64,000 nucleotides of DNA from Sulfitobacter maritimus. Lineage in GTDB: Bacteria; Pseudomonadota; Alphaproteobacteria; Rhodobacterales; Rhodobacteraceae. Location of the stretch: positions 310,001-374,000 of the forward strand of contig NZ_JABVBB010000038.1 in NCBI RefSeq assembly GCF_013346665.1, read 5' to 3'. Each line of letters opens with the position of its first letter. The first letter of the stretch is position 1. Positions 57,821-64,000 of the stretch are shown one piece after another. The notes below the pieces were generated by a model that had not been told where the DNA came from, did not search any database, and saw nothing but the letters and a program-made list of their open reading frames with translations. The position numbers and the translations under genes are program-made.

Positions 57821-57919
57821 CTCTGTGCCCTCTGCCCAGCCTTTGCGGCCCTTTTGACAGGCGGTAGCATAGGTTGGGGTTAATTTCATCCAAAAAGAGA
57901 TGCCAAGCGGCTTTCTGTC

Positions 57920-59143
57920 TCAGCTTTCGGCGACGGTCAGACAGGCGGCCAATTCCACATGGGATGACCAGCGGAATTGATCGACAACCTGCACCCAATC
58001 GAGCCGATAGCCCGCTGCCACAAGGTTCTGCACGTCGCGGGCGAAGCTTACCGGGTTGCAGGACACATAGGCCAGACGCGGCACTTGGGCGCGGATGATC
58101 TCAGCCACCTGCGCTTCTGCCCCGGCGCGAGGCGGGTCCAACACAAGGGCATCGATCTTGGCCAACTCGTCCGGCAACAGAGGGCGGCGGAACAGATCGC
58201 GTGTTTCGGTAGTCACAGGGCGCGCACCTTTGGCCTGGCGCCAACCTGCTTCAAGCGCGGCCATCATTTCCGCGTCGCCTTCAACCGCATGAACCCGCGC
58301 CTTTTGCGCCAGTGGCAGCGCAAAGGTGCCGCAGCCCGCGAAAAGATCGACGATATTCTCCGCTCCACCCAAAGCCTCAGTCACTGCCGCAAGCAAAGCA
58401 GCCTCGCCGTGGCGCGTGGCCTGAAGAAATGCGCCCGGCGGTGGGGTCACACGGGCGTTGCCAAAGGTCTGCGCAGGCGGCGCACGCATGGCGATCACCT
58501 CGCCGTCCCACGTCAGCCGTGCCAGAGCCAGTCGCTCACAGGTCTGCGCCAACTGCTGGCGAAGCGGCCCGTCGAGCGGTTTGCCATTGGCCACCGATAC
58601 ATCCAGCCCTTCCTCGGAAAGCGTCACTGTCACGGCGAGTTCAGCCTTGCGGCTGGTACCGATCAGCGCCAATTCCTCAGCCACTTTCAAACCGGGCAGC
58701 AAAGCCGGATCGACCAACTGACACCCCGGCACTTCGATCAGCACATCCGAGGCACGGCCATGAAACCCGGCCATGGCACCCTTTTTCGTCCGCCGCGCGG
58801 CAAAGGTCGCCCGCCGCCGAGACTGCGCAGGTGAGGTCTGGATAGGGCGGAACGGGGCGTCGATCCCATGGGCCGCGAGCGCCTTGCGCACCACATCAAC
58901 CTTCCACTCGGCCACGAAATCATCCGCCGCGTGTTGCAACTGACAACCGCCACAGGATTTGAAATGCCGACAGGGCGGCGCGACGCGCTGCTCGGACGGG
59001 GTGATGATACGGATGTCGCGTAGCTGTTGGCCGTCGATCTCGCCGCTCACAGTTTCACCGGGAAGGGTCATCGGCGCAAACAGTGGGCCTTCGGCAATGC
59101 CGTCGCCGTGGTGGCCCAGTCGCAGGATTTTATGTTCTGTCAT
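57920..59143 (-). CDS. rlmD: 23S rRNA (uracil-5-)-methyltransferase, RlmD-type
   Basis: A 407-residue Fe-S RNA methyltransferase. After a short TRAM-like N-terminus the cluster cysteines are C58, C64 and C67 in CRHFKSCGGCQ, with the fourth near 143. The SAM motif is NIVDLFAGCGTFALPLA and the catalytic site is VLDPPRAGAEA and YVSCNPVSFARD. It methylates uracil in 23S rRNA; RlmC or TrmA-like substrates are alternatives. It follows the exporter pair by 37 bases on the same strand. Confidence 0.88.
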   Translation of the reverse strand: MTEHKILRLGHHGDGIAEGPLFAPMTLPGETVSGEIDGQQLRDIRIITPSEQRVAPPCRHFKSCGGCQLQHAADDFVAEWKVDVVRKALAAHGIDAPFRPIQTSPAQSRRRATFAARRTKKGAMAGFHGRASDVLIEVPGCQLVDPALLPGLKVAEELALIGTSRKAELAVTVTLSEEGLDVSVANGKPLDGPLRQQLAQTCERLALARLTWDGEVIAMRAPPAQTFGNARVTPPPGAFLQATRHGEAALLAAVTEALGGAENIVDLFAGCGTFALPLAQKARVHAVEGDAEMMAALEAGWRQAKGARPVTTETRDLFRRPLLPDELAKIDALVLDPPRAGAEAQVAEIIRAQVPRLAYVSCNPVSFARDVQNLVAAGYRLDWVQVVDQFRWSSHVELAACLTVAES

Positions 59144-59180
59144 AGCCTGCCCATAGCGCGGAGCGGGTCACAGCGAAAGC

Positions 59181-61013
59181 CTATTCCGCCGCCTTTACAT
59201 CCTGAAACCCGCCCGATTGACGGTGCCAGTAGCGCGCGTAGAGCCCGTTTTGCTCCAGCAATTCCGCATGCCTTCCAATCTCTGCAATACGGCCAGCGTC
59301 CAAGACCAGAATGCGGTCCATCTCGGTCAGGGTCGACAAACGGTGCGCAATGGCCAGCACCGTCTTGCCCTCCTTCACCCGGTTTAGGGTCTGCTGGATT
59401 GCCGCTTCCACCTCGCTGTCCAACGCGCTAGTCGCCTCGTCCAGCACCAGAATGGGCGCGTCTTTCAGAATGGCACGGGCCAAAGCGATGCGCTGGCGTT
59501 GCCCGCCCGACAGTTTCACCCCGCGCTCGCCCAAATGCGCGTCATAGCCACGCCGGCCTTTGTGATCCTCAAGGTCTTGGATAAATTCATGCGCCTCGGC
59601 CCGTTTAGCTGCCGCGATAACCTCTGCCTCTGTGCCATCGGGGCGACCGTAGAGAATATTGTCCCGCGCTGAGCGGTTAAACATCGCCGTTTCTTGCGTG
59701 ACCATGCCGATATTGCGCCGCAGGCTTTCCTGAGTGACCTTTGATATGTCCATGCCATCAATCACGATCTGACCCTCTTCGGGTTCATAGAGCCGCAATA
59801 GCAGGGCCACGAGCGTCGATTTCCCGGCCCCCGACGCGCCGACGATTCCCAGTTTCTCGCCCGGTTTGATCGTCAGCGATATTTGGTCGATCCCCCCGGT
59901 TTGACGGCCATAAGCAAAGCCGAGGTTGCGCAGCTCAATCTGTCCCGCATCTACCATCAACTCCGGTGCCGCTGGTCCATCGTCGAGCCGGACAGGCGGT
60001 GTCAGCGTCCGCATACCGTCTTCGACCTCGCCAATATTGGAATAGATCGCCATCAGCGTGAAGGACACCCAGCCGGTCATCTGCGCAATGCGGATCGCGA
60101 TGGCGCCTGAGGCAACAATATCCCCCTCGCTCGCCATGCCGCGTTGCCACAAGAAGATCGTGCCGCCCATGAGCAGCACCGGCAACAGCCCGGCAAGGCT
60201 CATCAGAGCCAAACGGAACCCAGCAGCGAGATAGCCGAATTCAAGCGCGCGGCTGCGGAAACTCTGCATGGCGCTTAGCGCGGCGCGATCTTCGTGATCG
60301 GCATGGGCAAACAGCTTCACGGTCTTGATATTGGTGATCGTATCGACCACCTGCCCCGACACCATCGCCCGCGCTCCAGCCCGGCCAGCGGCCCGTTTGC
60401 GCACGCGGGGCAGGAACCAGTTGATCAGCGCCAAATACATCGCCAGCCAAACCGTAAACCCAAGCGCCACACGCCAGTCGATCGCCAGAAGCAGCGCCAC
60501 AGAGCCCACAAGAGACGCCAGCGCAAAGGCCACGACGTTAATGACCTCAGCCGCCACTTCGGTCACCGCCCGCGCCGCTTGCATCTGCTTTTGCGCAATG
60601 CGTCCGGCGAAATCATCGTCAAAGAAGTTGACGTTTTGCCCCAGTGTCCAGCGGTGCAGCCGTGACAGCACCAACGGGTTTAGATTGGGCTGCACCATGA
60701 TCGCGTTTGACGCCGATGACAGCGCAAAAAGAACGGGACGCGCGATCAAGAAAAACGCCACCGCAGCCAACACTAAGGCAAGACTGCTGCCTTCGAAAAA
60801 CCGCTCCGGCCCCGCGCTTACTGTGGCATCAATGACCTTGCCCAAAATCCACGCAGTCCCAGCCTCCATCGCGCCAGCGGCGGCAGATAGGAATGTGGCG
60901 AGCCAAAGAACGGGCCACGCGCCCGACAGGCACCACCGCATGAAGGCACCTAACGTCTGCGGCGGCGGGCCGTCGGCGGGGTGGAAGGGGTTGATCCAGT
61001 TTGCAATGTTCAA
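59181..61013 (-). CDS. ABC exporter half-transporter (permease-ATPase), second of a pair
   Basis: A 610-residue half-transporter with six transmembrane segments (about 30-320) and a nucleotide-binding domain. Walker A is GIVGASGAGKST, the signature LSGGQRQRIALARAIL, and Walker B PILVLDEATSALDSE, with AHRLSTL as H-loop; all are canonical. Substrate could be a lipid, peptide or drug. Its start overlaps the first exporter gene by ATGA, so they probably form a heterodimer. Confidence 0.9.
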   Translation of the reverse strand: MNIANWINPFHPADGPPPQTLGAFMRWCLSGAWPVLWLATFLSAAAGAMEAGTAWILGKVIDATVSAGPERFFEGSSLALVLAAVAFFLIARPVLFALSSASNAIMVQPNLNPLVLSRLHRWTLGQNVNFFDDDFAGRIAQKQMQAARAVTEVAAEVINVVAFALASLVGSVALLLAIDWRVALGFTVWLAMYLALINWFLPRVRKRAAGRAGARAMVSGQVVDTITNIKTVKLFAHADHEDRAALSAMQSFRSRALEFGYLAAGFRLALMSLAGLLPVLLMGGTIFLWQRGMASEGDIVASGAIAIRIAQMTGWVSFTLMAIYSNIGEVEDGMRTLTPPVRLDDGPAAPELMVDAGQIELRNLGFAYGRQTGGIDQISLTIKPGEKLGIVGASGAGKSTLVALLLRLYEPEEGQIVIDGMDISKVTQESLRRNIGMVTQETAMFNRSARDNILYGRPDGTEAEVIAAAKRAEAHEFIQDLEDHKGRRGYDAHLGERGVKLSGGQRQRIALARAILKDAPILVLDEATSALDSEVEAAIQQTLNRVKEGKTVLAIAHRLSTLTEMDRILVLDAGRIAEIGRHAELLEQNGLYARYWHRQSGGFQDVKAAE

Positions 61014-62848
61014 GACGTGTCATCCATTGTCAGAAATCCGCCCGACTGACGGTGCCAGAAGGCTGCATATAGGCCCGATTTGCGCAAAAGCGCGTCATGT
61101 GTGCCTTCTTCAACGATACGGCCCTGATCCAGCACAAGAATTCGGTCCATCTTTGCAATGGTCGAAAGCCGGTGTGCGATGGCGATCACGGTTTTGCCCG
61201 CCATCATGCCATAGAGCGTTTCCTGAATGATCGCTTCCACTTCGCTATCTAATGCGCTGGTTGCCTCGTCCAGCAACAGGATCGGTGCGTCTTTCAGGAT
61301 CACCCGCGCCAGCGTGATCCGCTGACGTTGTCCGCCAGAGAGCTTCACCCCCCGTTCGCCCACCCGCGCGTCATAGCCGGTCCGCCCTTCGGGGTCGGTG
61401 AGGTCAAGAATGAAGTCATGTGCCTGTGCCTGCTTTGCTGCGGCGATCATCTCGGCCTCTGTGGCGTCTGGCCTGCCATAGAGAATGTTCTCACGCACAG
61501 ATCGGTGCATCAGAGAGGAATCCTGCTGAACCACACCGATATACCGTCGCAGGCTGTCTTGCCTTACGTCGCTGATGTTCTGCCCGTCGATCCGGATCTC
61601 GCCCGCCTCGGCGTCGTAGAACCGCAGCAGCAGCTTGATGATAGTCGATTTCCCCGCGCCAGATCGGCCGACGAGGCCAATTTTCTCGCCCGGCTGCACA
61701 GTGATATTCAGCCCTTGGATACCGCCACTGTCGCGCCCGTAATGGTGGCTAAGACCGCGCATCTCGATCCGTCCCTCGGTTAACCTTAGCGGCGACGCGT
61801 CGGGACTGTCGGTCAGGGTGATCGGTTGGGCAATCGTTTCCATGCCTTCGGCCACGACACCCAATTCGCGAAAGAAGCTCGATACGGCCCACATGATCCA
61901 CCCGGTCATCGCGTTTAGCCGGAGCGCAAGGGCTGCGGCGGCGGCCACGACGCCCACGCTCGCCTCACCGCCCATCCATAGGGCCAGCGCCCAGCCCACA
62001 ACCCCGACGATCAGCAGACCGTTCAGCGCGGTGAGCACCACATCCATTATGGTGAATATCCGCATCTCTCCCTGAAAAGTGCGGCGGGCCTCTTCGATAG
62101 CCTCCCCGGCGAAATCGACCTCCAGATCATGATGGGCGAACATCTTGACCGAATGGATATTCGTATAGGCATCCACCACCCGGCCGGTCACCTGAGAACG
62201 CGCATCCGAGGCGGCTTTGGACGCCGGCCCGACCCGTTTGATCGTCCAGACCACCAATGCGGAATAGAGCAGAAGCCATGCCAAAAGCGGCACTAACAAG
62301 CGGATATCGGAGGTGGACAGCAAGACCGCCGCACCGATTACATAGGCCAGCGAATAGGACAGCGCGTCGAAGGTTTGAAACACCACCTCCCCCGCTGCCG
62401 GGGGTGTCTGCATGATGCGATTGGCAATGCGTCCGGCAAAATCATTCTCAAACCAACCAACCGATTGTCGCAGCACATGCCGATGCGCACGCCAACGGAT
62501 CAGCGTGCCAAAGTTTGGCAGGATCGTGTTGTTGAGCAACATGACGTCAAACGCCTGCACCATGGGCCGCAGGAACAGAACGGCCAGGGCGACCAACATT
62601 AACTCGGTGCCATGAGCCTCCCACATCTGCATTGGATCATTGGACAGAAGATCAACGATGCGACCCATGTAATAGATCAGCCCAACCTCGATCGCTGCAA
62701 CGAGGATCGCCATGATTCCGGCGAGCACGAAGACCTTTTTGAAGGGCTTCGCATAGTTGCGCATGAACGGCCAAAGCCCCTGTGGCGGGTGATCACCCTC
62801 GACGTAAGGGAGGTATGGATCAACGAGGTTTTCAAAGAAGCGGAACAT
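61010..62848 (-). CDS. ABC exporter half-transporter (permease-ATPase), first of a pair
   Basis: A 612-residue half-transporter. Six transmembrane segments precede the ATPase; Walker A is GLVGRSGAGKST, signature LSGGQRQRITLARVIL, Walker B PILLLDEATSALDSE and H-loop AHRLST. Its membrane and ATPase parts closely resemble those of the next gene, so the two arose by duplication. Neither has a degenerate catalytic site, unlike many asymmetric pairs. An 8-codon leader ORF lies 82 bases upstream. Confidence 0.9.
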   Translation of the reverse strand: MFRFFENLVDPYLPYVEGDHPPQGLWPFMRNYAKPFKKVFVLAGIMAILVAAIEVGLIYYMGRIVDLLSNDPMQMWEAHGTELMLVALAVLFLRPMVQAFDVMLLNNTILPNFGTLIRWRAHRHVLRQSVGWFENDFAGRIANRIMQTPPAAGEVVFQTFDALSYSLAYVIGAAVLLSTSDIRLLVPLLAWLLLYSALVVWTIKRVGPASKAASDARSQVTGRVVDAYTNIHSVKMFAHHDLEVDFAGEAIEEARRTFQGEMRIFTIMDVVLTALNGLLIVGVVGWALALWMGGEASVGVVAAAAALALRLNAMTGWIMWAVSSFFRELGVVAEGMETIAQPITLTDSPDASPLRLTEGRIEMRGLSHHYGRDSGGIQGLNITVQPGEKIGLVGRSGAGKSTIIKLLLRFYDAEAGEIRIDGQNISDVRQDSLRRYIGVVQQDSSLMHRSVRENILYGRPDATEAEMIAAAKQAQAHDFILDLTDPEGRTGYDARVGERGVKLSGGQRQRITLARVILKDAPILLLDEATSALDSEVEAIIQETLYGMMAGKTVIAIAHRLSTIAKMDRILVLDQGRIVEEGTHDALLRKSGLYAAFWHRQSGGFLTMDDTS

Positions 62849-62925
62849 AAGAAGGCCTTAGGATAAGACGTGCAAAAATGTCGGCGCCACCTAATGATGG
62901 GGCCGAAAAACGGGCTGGGGCTATG

Positions 62926-62938
62926 TCAGCTTAGCTGA
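62926..62938. promoter_or_regulatory. Palindrome across the leader-ORF stop codon
   Basis: TCAGCT and AGCTGA pair perfectly around a single T, covering the leader ORF's last codons and stop. In the RNA this would place the stop inside a small hairpin. Confidence 0.35.
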
Positions 62939-62957
62939 ACCAGATCCCACGGTACAT
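62931..62957 (-). CDS. 8-codon leader ORF upstream of the ABC exporters
   Basis: The sequence encodes MYRGIWFS followed by TAA. It has a near-ideal Shine-Dalgarno, GAGGAGG, eight bases before the ATG (GAGGAGGTGTGCAAA). Nothing else uses this site, since the exporter start is 82 bases further on. A translated leader, controlling the exporters, is the likely function if it is real; the protein itself is too short to be a domain. Confidence 0.5.
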   Translation of the reverse strand: MYRGIWFS

Positions 62958-63017
62958 TTTGCACACCTCCTCGGTTGATGTGCCTCAGTAGCCGAATTTA
63001 CCTATTTTGTCGACCTG

Positions 63018-64000
63018 TCAGCGCCCGTCCAGCAATTCGGCGGCGGTTAGGGTGAAGTCTGATGCGATCCACAGATGCTCCAGCCGGGCAAGTTCTTGGC
63101 CAAGCTCAGGGCCATTGAACCGGGGCATGAGGTCTTTGCCCTTCACAGGAAAACGCGCGGTAGACGCTCTTTCAATCGTCTCTAACACAGCACATTCGGG
63201 CATTTGTTCTGCAAGACACCCCCGCAACAGCGCTGCAGCGCGCGCGAGGTCCGCCCCATGGCGGTAGGCCAACTCCGGAAGACCAACCCCGGAAAATCCC
63301 TGTTCCTGCAACAGGGCAAGCGTTTTTGCCTCTGCCTTGCTCAGACGCAGCCGTTCACTCACCCCTTCCCCGCCCAGCGCGGCCAGACGGGTGAGCCAGT
63401 TCGGCGCGAGCCCCAAGGTCTGCTCAAAATGCACCAGCAGCGACATCCAACGGTCGTCACTGCCCGGTAGTAGCACCGGGAAAACCCCGGTTTGGCGCAT
63501 CAGCGCGAGAGCCGACGCAGGATCATCTGCCCGCAGTAACTTTCTAAATTCCTGCCCGACCCGCTCTGCGGAAAGTGTCTCTAACCCGTCAAGATTAGAG
63601 GCGATGGCGTCTACTGCGTCAGGGTCTGGCCCATCTTCTGGATCACCATACCAAGCCATAAATCGGAAATAGCGCAGCGTGCGCAGGTAATCTTCGCGAA
63701 TGCGGCGGTCTGCATCCTCGATAAAGCGCAGCCGCCGTGCGCGTAGGTCTGGCAAACCGCCCAAAGGATCAACAACCCGGCCTTCGGGAGTCGCATAAAG
63801 CGCGTTCATCGTGAAATCACGACGCCGCGCATCCTCGCGCATGTCAGTGGAGAAGGCGACGACAGCGCGACGCCCATCAGTGTCCACGTCGCGGCGGAAT
63901 GTCGTGATCTCAAAGGGCTTCCCGCCCGAAACTAAGGTCACCGTGCCGTGGTCAATGCCCGTTGGCACCGCTTTCACACCGGCGGCTTTGGCGAGAGACA
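63018..64000 (-). CDS. CCA tRNA nucleotidyltransferase/poly(A) polymerase, 5' end outside window
   Basis: The last 327 residues of an enzyme that adds or repairs the CCA end of tRNAs. The frame is open to the window edge at 64000, so the start and the nucleotide-binding DxD motif lie outside. Visible blocks are DVDTDGRRAVVAFSTD, RRRDFTMNALY, and IREDYLRTLRYFRF, typical of class II enzymes, and a helical C-terminal half. Whether it is a CCA-adding enzyme or a poly(A) polymerase cannot be told from the fragment alone. Confidence 0.9.
   Translation of the reverse strand, partial: SLAKAAGVKAVPTGIDHGTVTLVSGGKPFEITTFRRDVDTDGRRAVVAFSTDMREDARRRDFTMNALYATPEGRVVDPLGGLPDLRARRLRFIEDADRRIREDYLRTLRYFRFMAWYGDPEDGPDPDAVDAIASNLDGLETLSAERVGQEFRKLLRADDPASALALMRQTGVFPVLLPGSDDRWMSLLVHFEQTLGLAPNWLTRLAALGGEGVSERLRLSKAEAKTLALLQEQGFSGVGLPELAYRHGADLARAAALLRGCLAEQMPECAVLETIERASTARFPVKGKDLMPRFNGPELGQELARLEHLWIASDFTLTAAELLDGR

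Overview
The window is a contiguous, densely packed chromosomal segment from an alphaproteobacterium, most likely a marine Roseobacter-clade member of the Rhodobacterales. The case for this is the gene content and gene order (rpsT-dnaA-dnaN-recF-gyrB, ubiE-ubiB beside mutM, rimP-nusA-ylxR-infB, secA beside a parvulin and argJ, paired exporters beside a CCA-adding enzyme) together with GC-rich coding sequence; a Sulfitobacter-like genus is possible but not proven. About sixty protein genes fill nearly all of the 64 kb. I see no rRNA, tRNA, CRISPR array, transposase, integrase or phage gene. This is core chromosome plus one accessory-looking surface-polysaccharide block, not an obvious island.

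Layout. 1-2.6 kb: threonine catabolism (kbl, cut by the window edge) with an XRE-cupin regulator, then a thiolase. 2.6-6.8 kb: ubiquinone genes ubiE-ubiB, DNA repair mutM and a crotonase. 6.9-14.6 kb: rpsT, a structured 512-bp gap, then dnaA, dnaN, recF, a LysE-type exporter and gyrB. 14.7-17.4 kb: an orphan PAS histidine kinase and a YczE-like membrane protein. 17.5-27.7 kb: a surface-glycan block with a two-module sulfotransferase, four glycosyltransferases, galU, kdsB, cysQ and a divergent ABC-2 permease. 27.7-33.2 kb: an SH3-type secreted protein, an AlkB-type dioxygenase, dnaK-dnaJ and radC. 33.2-43.2 kb: a PstS-OmpA fusion, a secreted protein of unknown function, secA, a parvulin, argJ-mutT, a 40-codon gene, a lipid kinase and a phosphoesterase. 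43.2-50.5 kb: the rimP-nusA-ylxR-infB operon, preceded by a short solute-binding protein and a proline iminopeptidase. 50.6-57.8 kb: ubiG, a MarR regulator, nitrilase, grxC, comF, a methyltransferase, hemH, two L,D-transpeptidases and a CAP protein. 57.9-64 kb: an rlmD-type RNA methyltransferase, two ABC exporters and the CCA-adding enzyme, cut by the window edge.

How genes work together. The 17.5-26.7 kb minus-strand genes read as a pathway for a sulfated surface glycan: GalU and KdsB make UDP-glucose and CMP-Kdo, the glycosyltransferases build the polymer, the sulfotransferase uses PAPS, and CysQ removes the PAP by-product. This is inference from families and proximity. The most interesting non-coding signals are an intrinsic terminator between a promoter and rimP (possible attenuation of the nusA-infB operon), a hairpin that buries the ribosome-binding site of the gene after secA, an 8-codon leader ORF with a near-perfect Shine-Dalgarno before the exporter pair, paired palindromes before kbl, and a long dnaA leader with several stem-loops. 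I found no single cassette that is clearly a new defence or metabolic system.
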